Counted from the first letter of the stretch, positions 14,938 through 23,137 are shown. The stretch is 23,675 nucleotides of DNA from JARRNO01 sp037384885 (GCA_037384885.1 JARRNO010000007.1:1-23675); one strand, 5' to 3'. Made by a program: numbers and translations. Notes: generated from the sequence alone by a model not told the origin.

Positions 14938-17211
14938 ATGACGTCCAAACACATCGGCAGGATCGCCGGCGACCTCTCCCTGAACTCACGATCCGTGGAA
15001 GCGGCCGCACTGCTTCTGGGCGGCGGCGCCACAATTCCCTTCATCGCCCGGTATCGCAAGGAGGCGACGGGCGGACTGGACGAGGTAGCCGTCGCGGCGA
15101 TCCGTGACTCGCTGGCGCGGCTTCAGGAGCTGGACACCCGCCGCGAGGCGATATGCAGATCCCTGGACGAGAGAGGTCTCCTCTCCCCCGAACTGAAATC
15201 GTCCCTGGACGCCGCGGACTCGCTTTCAGTGCTGGAGGACCTTTACCTCCCGCACCGGCCCAAAAAGCGGACGCGGGCCATGGCGGCAAGGGAAAAGGGC
15301 CTCGAGCCGCTGGCCGACCTTATCTTTTCCCAGGACCGTTCCGCCAAGGCGCCGGAAGAGGCCGCCGAAGCCTTTGTGGATTCCGAAAAGGGTGTGGAAA
15401 ACGCTCGCGAAGCCTTGGCCGGCGCCCGTGATATCCTCGCAGAACGGATAAACGAGGACGCAGCGGCCCGCGCGGAAATGAGAACGCTCTTTCTTTCCCG
15501 CGGGGAAATCCGGTGCCGGGTCCTAAAGGGAAAGGAAGAAGCGGGGGCCAAATACCGGGATTATTTCGACTGGAGCGAACCCCTCGCCTCGGCGCCGTCG
15601 CACCGGATCCTCGCCGTCCGCCGCGGCGAAAAAGAGGGATTTCTGGCGTTCCGGATTCTTCCGCCTGAAGACCAGGCGCTTTCCCTCCTCGAAAAACGAT
15701 TCGCTCTTTTCCCGGAGGGAGAACTTCCGGCCTCCGACCAGGTTCGCGAAGCGGTCGGGGACGCCTACAAGCGTCTGCTGGCGCCCTCCATGGAAACCGA
15801 GGCCAGGCTCGAGTCTAAAAAGCGCGCCGACGCCGAAGCTATCTGCGTTTTCGCGGAGAACCTCCGCGAGCTACTTCTTGCCCCGCCGTTGGGCGGCAAG
15901 CGCGTGCTTGCCGTGGATCCTGGATTCCGGACCGGCTGCAAGATCGCCGTGCTGGACGCCCAGGGAACATTGGTCCATCACGACGTGATTTACCTGGCGC
16001 AGTCCGAGAAGCAGGCCAGACGTTCCGAGGAGCTCGTCAGGGACCTGGTGCGGCGATTCCGCATCGAGGCCGTGGCGGTTGGAAACGGGACCGCAGGCCG
16101 GGAAACCGAAGCGTTTGTCCGCGGCCTCCATCTCGAACCGCCACCCGCGATCGTCATGGTCAACGAAAGCGGCGCCTCGGTCTACTCCGCCAGCGAGGCC
16201 GCGCGGGAAGAGTTCCCCGATCTCGACCTGACCGTCCGCGGCGCGGTGTCCATCGCTAGACGGCTGATGGATCCGCTGGCCGAACTTGTCAAGATCGACC
16301 CGAAAGCCATCGGGGTCGGCCAATACCAGCATGACGTGGATCAGACCGCGCTCCGTCAGAGCCTGGACGACGTGGTGATGAGCTGCGTCAACAGCGTCGG
16401 CGTGGAAGTCAACACCGCCAGCCGCCAGCTTCTTTCCTACGTGTCCGGGCTGGGCGCCCAGCTTGCGTCCAAGATCGTGGAATTTCGGGAAGAGAATGGG
16501 CCGTTCCGTTCTCGTGAAGACCTGTTGAAGGTGCCCCGGCTCGGCCCCAAGGCCTTCGAACAGGCCGCGGGCTTCCTGAGAATCAGGGGCGCTCACAATC
16601 CCCTCGACGGCAGCGCCGTCCACCCGGAGCGCTACGGGCTGGTGCAGACCATGGCGGAGGACCTTGGATGCACGGTGGCGGATCTGATGGAAGAGAATGG
16701 CTTGCGCGAAAAGATCGATCTCTCGAAATACACCGGTGATTCAGTGGGGCTGCCCACCCTCCGCGACATTATGGCTGAACTGGACAAGCCTGGCCGGGAC
16801 CCGCGCCGGTCCTTCGAAGCTTTCTCCTTCACAGAGGGCATCGAAAAGATCGAGGACGTGAAGCCGGGCATGAATCTGCCGGGGATCGTCACCAATGTAA
16901 CCGCTTTCGGCGCCTTCGTGGACATCGGCGTCCACCAGGACGGCCTGGTCCACGTCAGCCAGCTGGCGGACCGCTTCGTCAAGAACCCGGCGGACGTGGT
17001 CAAAGTCCATCAAAAAGTGACGGTCACGGTCCTCGACGTGGACCTCGCCCGCCGCCGCATTTCCTTATCCATGAAAAAGGGCGGGCCCGGCCCCGCCGAC
17101 GGGAAGCGAAAGCCGCCCCGGACGCCGCAACGAGAATCCGGGGCAAAGAACCCGCAGCCCGCCTCCAACTGGTTTCTCGACGGCCTGGAGAAGGGACGGC
17201 GGGACCGCTGA
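14938..17211 (+). CDS. tex: Transcription accessory / RNA-binding protein Tex
   Basis: 757 aa, standard length. Tex is a conserved cytoplasmic nucleic-acid-binding factor related to the eukaryotic elongation factor Spt6. Domain order: helical Tex N-terminal region (1-200, including IPFIARYRKEATGGLDE and LYLPHRPKKRTRA), YqgF/RNase H-like domain (about 321-455, beginning RVLAVDPGFRTGCK), helix-hairpin-helix repeats (about 490-560, GLGAQLASKIVEFREENGPF and KVPRLGPKAFEQ), and an S1 RNA-binding domain (about 643-716, GIVTNVTAFGAFVDIGVHQD). A basic, low-complexity tail closes the protein. Start ATG 14938 follows AGAGGA. A GCCTC/GAGGC hairpin after the stop has no T-tract, so termination there is not clear. 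Confidence 0.97.
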   Translation: MTSKHIGRIAGDLSLNSRSVEAAALLLGGGATIPFIARYRKEATGGLDEVAVAAIRDSLARLQELDTRREAICRSLDERGLLSPELKSSLDAADSLSVLEDLYLPHRPKKRTRAMAAREKGLEPLADLIFSQDRSAKAPEEAAEAFVDSEKGVENAREALAGARDILAERINEDAAARAEMRTLFLSRGEIRCRVLKGKEEAGAKYRDYFDWSEPLASAPSHRILAVRRGEKEGFLAFRILPPEDQALSLLEKRFALFPEGELPASDQVREAVGDAYKRLLAPSMETEARLESKKRADAEAICVFAENLRELLLAPPLGGKRVLAVDPGFRTGCKIAVLDAQGTLVHHDVIYLAQSEKQARRSEELVRDLVRRFRIEAVAVGNGTAGRETEAFVRGLHLEPPPAIVMVNESGASVYSASEAAREEFPDLDLTVRGAVSIARRLMDPLAELVKIDPKAIGVGQYQHDVDQTALRQSLDDVVMSCVNSVGVEVNTASRQLLSYVSGLGAQLASKIVEFREENGPFRSREDLLKVPRLGPKAFEQAAGFLRIRGAHNPLDGSAVHPERYGLVQTMAEDLGCTVADLMEENGLREKIDLSKYTGDSVGLPTLRDIMAELDKPGRDPRRSFEAFSFTEGIEKIEDVKPGMNLPGIVTNVTAFGAFVDIGVHQDGLVHVSQLADRFVKNPADVVKVHQKVTVTVLDVDLARRRISLSMKKGGPGPADGKRKPPRTPQRESGAKNPQPASNWFLDGLEKGRRDR

Positions 17212-17317
17212 ACGCCCCCGGAAAACGCCTCTCCTGAGGCCGGGCCGCTCCCATACAGGATGCCATTGTGCCTCCCGCGCCTTAAATTAAGGGGTACAGG
17301 CAGCAAGGGAGCCGGCC

Positions 17318-17839
17318 ATGGGAAAGTTCTTTCGCCCGAATCGCAACAACCCGGCCCATTTCGACGCGGCAAGGTCCGCAGAGGGCGGGCGATCCGGATG
17401 GATGCTGGGAAAGCGGAGGCTGAAGGGGCCGGAACTCAACGAGCTCCAACGCCACATCCTTCGCCGCAGGAAGCTCCCGCTGACCTTTCTCTTCGTGGCT
17501 TCCGGCCTGTTCGTTTTCCTGTGCCGGGGGCTGGCAGCCGGCGCTCCGGGGCGATGGTTCGACGTCAACAAGTGGTACGTGATCCCGCTCGCCGGGCTGC
17601 TGCTCCTCCTGCTGGGCTTCTACGTCCAGAACCTCATGGTAGCGAGGCGCATGGATCGCGACCGGCGTTTCGGATGGGTACTCGTGGCCCACCGAACGAG
17701 CCGCTCCAAGGAAGCAGGGGAGCGGGCTACGCCCGCCGAGATTCTCCCCGCCTCGTCGCTGCTCTGGACGCGCAACGGCCGGCCGGCGCCCTGGCGCCGC
17801 AGCCGGAGATCCAGCCGTCCAAGCACCTCCCTTGGCTGA
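17318..17839 (+). CDS. Unrecognised protein with two membrane segments
   Basis: 173 aa, starting at ATG 17318 behind a good AAGGGAG site, 106 bp after tex. Two hydrophobic segments (about 54-72, LPLTFLFVASGLFVFLCRG, and about 86-108, WYVIPLAGLLLLLLGFYVQNLMV) are flanked by basic residues, with a basic N-terminal region and a Ser/Arg-rich tail. No family was recognised. It is preferred over the overlapping 271-aa frame at 17260-18075, which has no membrane segments, biased Arg/Pro/Gly content and would run into hflC. It ends 15 bp from the convergent hflC stop. The TTAAATTAA patch at 17282-17290 is the only AT-rich spot upstream and may hold its promoter. Confidence 0.62.
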   Translation: MGKFFRPNRNNPAHFDAARSAEGGRSGWMLGKRRLKGPELNELQRHILRRRKLPLTFLFVASGLFVFLCRGLAAGAPGRWFDVNKWYVIPLAGLLLLLLGFYVQNLMVARRMDRDRRFGWVLVAHRTSRSKEAGERATPAEILPASSLLWTRNGRPAPWRRSRRSSRPSTSLG

Positions 17840-17854
17840 AACCGGAACCGGGAC

Positions 17855-18817
17855 CTACTTCAACTCCTTCAGATACTGGTACAGCTCCGAGTCCGTGGAC
17901 AGGATCAGGACCCCGCGTTCGTCCAGCGTCTTCCGGTAGGTCTGCAGCGTTTCCACGAAACGGTAGAACCGGGCGTCCTTCTGGTACGCAGCGGCGTAGA
18001 TCCTGGCCGCGCGGGCGTCGCCTTCACCGAGAATTTCCTGGGCTTTCTTGTAGGCTTCCGACTGGATCTGCTTAGATTCCTCAGTCACCTGTCCGGCAAT
18101 CTCCGCCTTCTTTCCCTGCCCAAGCGCCCGGTACTTCTCTGCGATCCGGAGCTGCTGGCTGATCATCCGGTCGTACACCTTTCTGAGAACCTTGTCGGTG
18201 TAGTCCAGCCGCTTGATTTCCAGGTCTACCAATTCGATGCCCAGGTCGAGTTCTTTGAGGCGCTGCTTGGCGGCTTCGGTGATTTCCCGGGTCAGTTCGT
18301 CTCGCAGGCCATGAACGTGGGTCTGCCCCTCCCGGCCGGCGGCCTGCCCGCCCTCCGCTTCCGGCCCGGTGAGCGATTCCTCGCCCAATTCCATCTGCCG
18401 GTCCGAGGTCCGGACGATCTCCAGAAGCGTATGCGCCGAGAGGGTATCGCGGACAAGCCCGTCCAGGATATCGTCCAGACGGCCCTGCGCGCCCTGCTCG
18501 TTGTCCACCTTCTTGTAAAGAGTCAGGGCGTTGGATATGCGCCAACGGGCAAAGGTGTCCACGAAGATGAACTTGGAGTCCTTGGTGGGGATGACTTCCG
18601 GATCGCCGTCCCACTCCAGGATCCGTTTGTCGAACAGGTGGATGTCCTGGATCAGCGGCGCCTTGAAATGCAGGCCCGCCTGGGTGATCGGCCCGCCCAC
18701 GGGGGAGCCGAGCTGCACCTTCACGGCCTGTTTGTACTCGGGGACTGTGAAGAGGACCGATTTCAGCACGATCAGCGCCACAATCAGAAGAACCGCCGCA
18801 GCGATCAGTTTTTTCAT
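17855..18817 (-). CDS. hflC: HflC, SPFH-domain regulator of FtsH protease
   Basis: 320 aa. HflC and HflK form a large membrane cage around the FtsH protease and limit its action on membrane proteins. One N-terminal membrane segment (3-23) is followed by the SPFH/band-7 domain (VPEYKQAVKVQLGSP, then DKRILEWDGDPEVIPTKD and VDTFARWRI) and a long helical region with EKYRALGQGKKAEI and DARAARIYAAAY. Start ATG 18817 overlaps the hflK stop (ATGA), so translation is probably coupled. A longer frame extending to 19441 only runs through hflK out of frame and is rejected. Residues about 146-170 are a Gly/Glu-rich insertion between the SPFH core and the helical arm. The stop lies 15 bp from the convergent plus-strand gene. 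Confidence 0.95.
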   Translation of the reverse strand: MKKLIAAAVLLIVALIVLKSVLFTVPEYKQAVKVQLGSPVGGPITQAGLHFKAPLIQDIHLFDKRILEWDGDPEVIPTKDSKFIFVDTFARWRISNALTLYKKVDNEQGAQGRLDDILDGLVRDTLSAHTLLEIVRTSDRQMELGEESLTGPEAEGGQAAGREGQTHVHGLRDELTREITEAAKQRLKELDLGIELVDLEIKRLDYTDKVLRKVYDRMISQQLRIAEKYRALGQGKKAEIAGQVTEESKQIQSEAYKKAQEILGEGDARAARIYAAAYQKDARFYRFVETLQTYRKTLDERGVLILSTDSELYQYLKELK

Positions 18818-19818
18818 TGGGCGCCTCCCTTTCCGGCCGTCGATTCGCGCAAGTCCATCAGGGGCATCATGCCCTTCATGTTGTCGTCCACCACGTATAT
18901 CTGCCGGAGCCTCGGCAGAACCTTCCGCATGGTTTCCAGGTAGAGCCTGCGGCGGGTCACTTCGGGCGCCCGCCGGTACTCCGCCAGCAGCTTGTTGAAA
19001 CGCGCCGCGTCGCCGAGCGCCTGGTTGATGCGCTCCACCTTGGAGCCCTCCGCCTCCTTCACCATCTGCTGGGCCTCGCCTTTCACCCGGTAGATGACCT
19101 TGTTGTACTGCTGGTAGGACTGGTTGATGGCCTGGTCCATCTCCTGCCGCGCCCGGTTGACCTCGTCGAATGAATCCTTCACGGGTGCGGGAGGATGGAC
19201 GTCCTGAAGCTGAACCAGCTTGATGGTGACGCCGCTCTGGTAAAGATCCAGAATCTTCTGCATCCTCTGTTTCACCGCCAGCTCGATCTCCTGACGCTTC
19301 TGGCGGATCACCTCGTTGAAAGACTGGTCTCCCACCACGGCCCGCATGGTGGCCTCCGCCACGTCTCGGATGGTGCCCGGAACGTCCCGGACCTCGAAAA
19401 GATACTTCCTGGGGTCGTGGATGCGGTACTGGACCACCCACGTCACGGTGGCGATGTTTTGATCGCCCGTCAGCATCTCCGATTCCTTGGTGAAATCGGC
19501 CGTGGAATAGCGGGAACGGACTCCGGCATGCTCGGTGCGGAACCCGAACTCCTCCTTGAACTGGTAATCAGTCTTAACCCTGTAGACCTTGTCCACGCCG
19601 AAGGGGATTTTGAAATGCGGCCCCGGAGCCGTGGTCTTGACAAACCGCCCGAACCTAAGCAGACCGCCTGTCTCGTTGGGCTCCACCTGGTAATACGACG
19701 TCAGCGCCATGATCAGCAGGACGACCACGGCCAAGGCGCCCATGACCGTGCCCCCGGTGAGCTTGCGCGGGACGCGCGAGCGCAGCTCTTCCATCCTGTC
19801 TTTGAATTTCTCGTCCAT
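18814..19818 (-). CDS. hflK: HflK, SPFH-domain regulator of FtsH protease
   Basis: 334 aa. Partner of HflC in the FtsH-regulating membrane complex. A short charged N-terminus (1-22) precedes one membrane segment (24-43) and then the SPFH domain beginning YYQVEPNETGGLLRFGRF, with LTGDQNIATVTWVVQYRI and the arm segment VNRARQEMDQAINQSYQQYN. Start ATG 19818 follows GGAGGGG. It lacks the long Gly/Pro-rich N-terminal extension of E. coli HflK (419 aa), as in many other bacteria. A GATAAT lies about 75 nt upstream, and the serC terminator is beyond it, so hflKC appears to be its own transcription unit. Confidence 0.95.
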   Translation of the reverse strand: MDEKFKDRMEELRSRVPRKLTGGTVMGALAVVVLLIMALTSYYQVEPNETGGLLRFGRFVKTTAPGPHFKIPFGVDKVYRVKTDYQFKEEFGFRTEHAGVRSRYSTADFTKESEMLTGDQNIATVTWVVQYRIHDPRKYLFEVRDVPGTIRDVAEATMRAVVGDQSFNEVIRQKRQEIELAVKQRMQKILDLYQSGVTIKLVQLQDVHPPAPVKDSFDEVNRARQEMDQAINQSYQQYNKVIYRVKGEAQQMVKEAEGSKVERINQALGDAARFNKLLAEYRRAPEVTRRRLYLETMRKVLPRLRQIYVVDDNMKGMMPLMDLRESTAGKGGAQ

Positions 19819-19892
19819 AACCCCTCCCTGGGTCTTGTACGGGTGATTCCCCGGCCGGCGGCGTGCTTTTCCGCCTATCCCGGGATCCCCGG

Positions 19893-19898
19893 ATTATC
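19893..19898 (-). promoter_or_regulatory. Possible -10 element for hflKC
   Basis: GATAAT on the minus strand, in the 156-bp gap between serC and hflK and downstream of the serC terminator. The -35 is poor. The location between a terminator and hflK is the main support. Confidence 0.35.
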
Positions 19899-19926
19899 GT
19901 TGTCCTGCCGACATTCTAACAGCCCC

Positions 19927-19929
19927 NNN
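19927..19929. other. Assembly gap or ambiguity (three N)
   Basis: Three undetermined bases interrupt the expected T-tract of the serC terminator, directly next to a strong hairpin. The true length of the gap is unknown. Confidence 0.98.
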
Positions 19930-19951
19930 AAAGACGGGCTTTCGCCCGTCT
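19930..19951 (-). terminator. Rho-independent terminator of the serine operon
   Basis: A perfect 8-bp stem (AGACGGGC at 19932-19939, GCCCGTCT at 19944-19951) with a 4-nt loop lies 23 bp after the serC stop. On the minus strand it is followed by TT and then the NNN run, so the T-tract cannot be judged fully. Confidence 0.72.
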
Positions 19952-19974
19952 GGAATACTTCGATTCCTTGGCTT

Positions 19975-20873
19975 TCAGCCGTTTTTCCTGACGAACTCCT
20001 CCATGAACGAGACAAGCGTCCGGATATGGTCTTCGGTCACGGCATTGTACATGGACACGCGGATGCCACCCATGGTCCGGTAGCCTTTCAGGCCGATCAT
20101 GCCGTTTTCGGCGGCCTCGGCCACGAACTTTTTCTCCAGCTCTTCGCTGGGCAGGTTGAAGGTCACGTTCATGAAAGAGCGGTCGTCCTTCACCTTGACG
20201 TAGCCTTTATAAAATCCTTCGTGCTTGTCGATTTCGCCGTAAAGCAGGTCCCCCTTGCGCCGGTTGGCCTGCTCGATGGCCGCCAGGCCGCCGATGGCCT
20301 TGTTGTGGGCCAGGACGTTGCGGAGGATGTAGATGGAAAAGCACGGCGGCGTATTGAAGAGGCTGTTTTTCTCGGCGTGCGTCTTGTACTTCAGCATGGT
20401 GGGAAGCTCGTCGGAGCATTTCGCCAGGAAGTCCTCCCGCATGATCGCCACCACCAGCCCGGAAGGTCCGACGTTCTTCTGGGCGCCCGCGTAGATGTAG
20501 GAGAAGCGGCTCACGTCGAACGGCCGCCACATGAAGTCGGACGACATGTCACAGGCCAGCGGCGCGTTCCCCGCATCCGGGAAGCGCTTCCACTGGGTGC
20601 CGTAGATGGTGTTGTTGCTGCAGAAATGGACATAGGCGGAGTCGTTGTTGACCTTGATTTCAGACGGAGCGGGAAGCCTGGAGAACTTTTCTTCTTCGGT
20701 GGACGCGATCACGCCTCGTTGTGAACCTCGTCGTAATCCTTGGAGCGGTGCGAGATCTCCATGACGGACATGCCCGTCCCGTTGAAGTCCAAAAGCTCCC
20801 GCTGCGCGCGTTCCAGGGCCGGCAGGGGCAGCGCCGCCGGTCCCGCGTAGAAGTTGATGACCCTATGAGCCAT
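19975..20873 (-). pseudogene. serC: Phosphoserine aminotransferase, internally deleted and frame-broken (gene lesion or assembly collapse)
   Basis: SerC is a PLP enzyme that converts 3-phosphohydroxypyruvate to phosphoserine. The true start is ATG 20873 after AGGAGA. It gives 54 residues of clear SerC N-terminus (NFYAGPAALP, then MSVMEISHRSKDYDEV), then TGA at 20709-20711. Another frame (from 20712) carries the remaining 245 residues, from VIASTEEEKF through HFCSNNTIYGTQW, the PLP lysine in YAGAQKNVGPSG, FNTPPCFS and the C-terminal GLKGYRTMGGIRVSMYNA. Compared with the roughly 360-aa family, about 65-70 residues are missing at the junction, including the glycine-rich segment that holds the PLP phosphate. 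As written the product could not be active. The flanks are undamaged and the gene keeps its operon position, so a collapsed assembly is as likely as a real deletion. Confidence 0.9.
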
Positions 20874-20956
20874 GGTATTCTCCTATGAATCTCCCCCTGG
20901 AGGAGCGGCCGCCTGGCAAGCGGGGGCGCGGGGCCCGCGCTCCGGCCGGCGCGCGC

Positions 20957-21835
20957 CTACTTTTTCTCCCAACCGGACAGGATCTCCACGATCACATCGC
21001 CGATCCTGAGCAGATTTTCTTTGGTGGACGCCCCGATGTGCGGGGTCATGAGCACGTTCGGCGCCGTCAGCAGCGGCGAGCCCGGATCGGGCGGGTCGCT
21101 GTACCAGACATCCGTGGCCAGAGCCCTGACCTTTCCTTCCTTCAACGCACCCGCCATGTCTTCTTCCGACACGAGCTTTCCGCGGGCCGTGTTCACGATG
21201 ATGACGCCGTTCTTCATCCGGGAGATCGTTTCGCGGTTGATCATTCCCGCCGTTTCGTCCGTCAGCGGCGTATGCAGACTCAGGTAGTCGGCGTCCGCAA
21301 GGACGGCCCCGAGCGAGTCTCTCAGTTCCACCGTGTCATGATGCTGGAGATATGGATCGTAGCCCGTGATTTTCATGCCGAAGGCCTTCGCGCGCAGCGC
21401 CACTTCGGTGCCGATCCGACCGACGCCCACCAGCCCCAGCGTCTTGCCCATCAATTCGGTCCGCTTGAGTTCCTTCTTGAGCCACTTTCCCTCGCCCATG
21501 CTGTTGTGCGCATCCACCACGCGGTTGACGGCGGAAAGCATGAGGGTCAGAACCAGCTCGGCAACCGCCACGGACGATGCCTGGGGTGTGTTGCGGACCT
21601 CCACGCCCTTCTCCTTGCAGGCGGCGCGGTCCACGTTGTCCAACCCCACGCCGCCGCGAATGACCAGCTTCAGGTTGGGCGCATCCTGGAGATACTCCCG
21701 CGTCACCTTCGTTTTCGAACGGATCAGGACGACTTCCGCCTCCGCCAGCCGCGACTTGTCGTCGAAGGCCTCTCCGAAAGAGGCCAGACGGCCCGGCAGC
21801 GAAGGATCAAAAGCGTCGGATATCAGGATTTTCAT
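20957..21835 (-). CDS. serA: D-3-phosphoglycerate dehydrogenase, short form without regulatory domain
   Basis: 292 aa. Oxidises 3-phosphoglycerate with NAD, the first step of serine synthesis. Visible are IRGGVGLDNVD (59-69), the NAD-binding GVGRIG (137-142) with D160 ending the second strand, the substrate arginine R219 in NTARG, and the catalytic histidine H266 in PHIGAST. At the place of the usual catalytic glutamate (DVFxxEP) the protein reads DVWYSDPP, giving D248. The family forms with ACT or intervening domains have 400-530 aa; this one ends right after the catalytic region, so serine feedback through an ACT domain is not possible. Start ATG 21835 follows GGGGGTGA. Position between DUF1015 (63-bp gap) and serC (83-bp gap) supports SerA over other 2-hydroxyacid dehydrogenases. 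Confidence 0.9.
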   Translation of the reverse strand: MKILISDAFDPSLPGRLASFGEAFDDKSRLAEAEVVLIRSKTKVTREYLQDAPNLKLVIRGGVGLDNVDRAACKEKGVEVRNTPQASSVAVAELVLTLMLSAVNRVVDAHNSMGEGKWLKKELKRTELMGKTLGLVGVGRIGTEVALRAKAFGMKITGYDPYLQHHDTVELRDSLGAVLADADYLSLHTPLTDETAGMINRETISRMKNGVIIVNTARGKLVSEEDMAGALKEGKVRALATDVWYSDPPDPGSPLLTAPNVLMTPHIGASTKENLLRIGDVIVEILSGWEKK

Positions 21836-21898
21836 CTGTCACCCCCTAACATGATGGTGCATCCGGCCCGCCCGTGTGAAGGGACCGGCCTTGCCGGT

Positions 21899-23137
21899 TC
21901 AATCTTCGATCAATCGGACCACGAGCCCGCTGCGAAGCTTCGGCTCGAACCAGGTGGACTTGGGCGGCATGACGCGTCCGGCGTCCGCAACGGCCATCAG
22001 CTGTTCGAGGGAGGTGGGATACATGGCGAAGGCCAGGGCCTCTCCCTCACGGCACCGCCTCACAAGTTCCTTGATTCCCCGGACACCGCCCACGAAATCG
22101 ATCCTCTTGTCCGTCCGCGGATCGGTAATGCCCAGGACCGGCGCCAGCAGGTTGTTCTGGAGGATGGCGGCGTCGAGCCGGTTCACGGGATCGTCTTTGG
22201 GAAAAGTGCCGTCCTTCGCGCGCAGGGTGTACCAGTTTCCCTCGAGGTACATTCCGAAAGTCCCCGGCTTTGCAGGCTTGGGGCTGTGGGCGGTCTCCAC
22301 GTCGAAGCGCTCCCGGACGCCGGCGAGGAACTCGTCCACCGAGAGGCCGTTGAGATCCCGCACCACCCGGTTGTAATCCAGGATCTGGAGCTGGTCGTCC
22401 GGGAAGAGAACCGCCATGAAGAATTCATAGGGCTCGTCGCCCGTTCCCCCGGGATTCTCGGCGCGCATGGCCTGGCCATGCCGGACCGCCGCAGCGGTGC
22501 GGTGGTGGCCATCAGCCACGTAGAGGGCTTCAACGGACTCGAACGCCTTGACCAGGGCCGCAACGTCTTCTTCTTCGGGAATGGTCCACACCGTGTGGGC
22601 GATCCCGTCCTCGGACACAAAATCGTAGGCGGGCTTCTGCGAACGGACCCGGTCCACGATGTGGTCGATGCCCGGCCGGCCCCGGTAGGTCAGGAAAACG
22701 GGCTCGGCGTTGGCGTTCTGCGTCGTCACGTGGCGCGTCCGATCGTCTTCTTTCTCTTTGCGGGTATGCTCGTGGATCTTGATGCGCCCGTTTTCGTATT
22801 CGCGGACGCTCGCCAGGCAAACCAGGCCCGCCTGGACGTGGTCGTCCATCCGCTGCTGATAGAGGTAAAGCTGCGCGTGATCATCGCGGACGAGCGTGCC
22901 TTCTTCGATCAGGCGGTAGAGATTCGCGCGCCCCTGCTCGTACACGCGATCGTCGTGGACGGGCACATCGTCGGAAAGGTCGATCTCGGGTCGGCCCACG
23001 TGGTAGAAGGAACGCGGATTGTCACCGGCCAGCTCCCGGGCTTCCTTCGTCGACACGACGTCGTAAGGAAGGCTTGCCACATCTTTCGCCAGGCCGGGGG
23101 CAGGGCGGTAGCCTCTGAATGCTTTGATGGTCGCCAT
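21899..23137 (-). CDS. DUF1015 family protein, first gene of the serA-serC cluster
   Basis: 412 aa, normal for DUF1015; start ATG 23137 follows GAGGGGGA. The N-terminus IKAFRGYRPAPGLAKDVASLPYDVV is the family signature (residues 4-28). Other conserved segments are NPRSFYHVGRPEID (40-53), IKIHEHTRKEKEDDR (119-133) and YVADGHHRTAAA (206-217), followed by FFMAVLFPDDQLQILDYNRVV. No signal peptide or membrane segment, so it is cytoplasmic. The biochemical function is not known to me. The linkage to serA and serC argues for a role in serine or phosphoserine metabolism, and DGHHR recalls the motif of ParB-like folds, including ADP-dependent serine kinases (inference; weak). No promoter was firmly identified upstream; TTGCCG-17 bp-TAGTCT near 23203-23232 is a poor candidate. 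Confidence 0.9.
   Translation of the reverse strand: MATIKAFRGYRPAPGLAKDVASLPYDVVSTKEARELAGDNPRSFYHVGRPEIDLSDDVPVHDDRVYEQGRANLYRLIEEGTLVRDDHAQLYLYQQRMDDHVQAGLVCLASVREYENGRIKIHEHTRKEKEDDRTRHVTTQNANAEPVFLTYRGRPGIDHIVDRVRSQKPAYDFVSEDGIAHTVWTIPEEEDVAALVKAFESVEALYVADGHHRTAAAVRHGQAMRAENPGGTGDEPYEFFMAVLFPDDQLQILDYNRVVRDLNGLSVDEFLAGVRERFDVETAHSPKPAKPGTFGMYLEGNWYTLRAKDGTFPKDDPVNRLDAAILQNNLLAPVLGITDPRTDKRIDFVGGVRGIKELVRRCREGEALAFAMYPTSLEQLMAVADAGRVMPPKSTWFEPKLRSGLVVRLIED

Noticed and set aside
17260..18075. 271-aa plus-strand open frame
   Set aside because: Overlaps the two-helix protein and hflC; Arg/Pro/Gly/Ser-biased sequence and no ribosome binding site.
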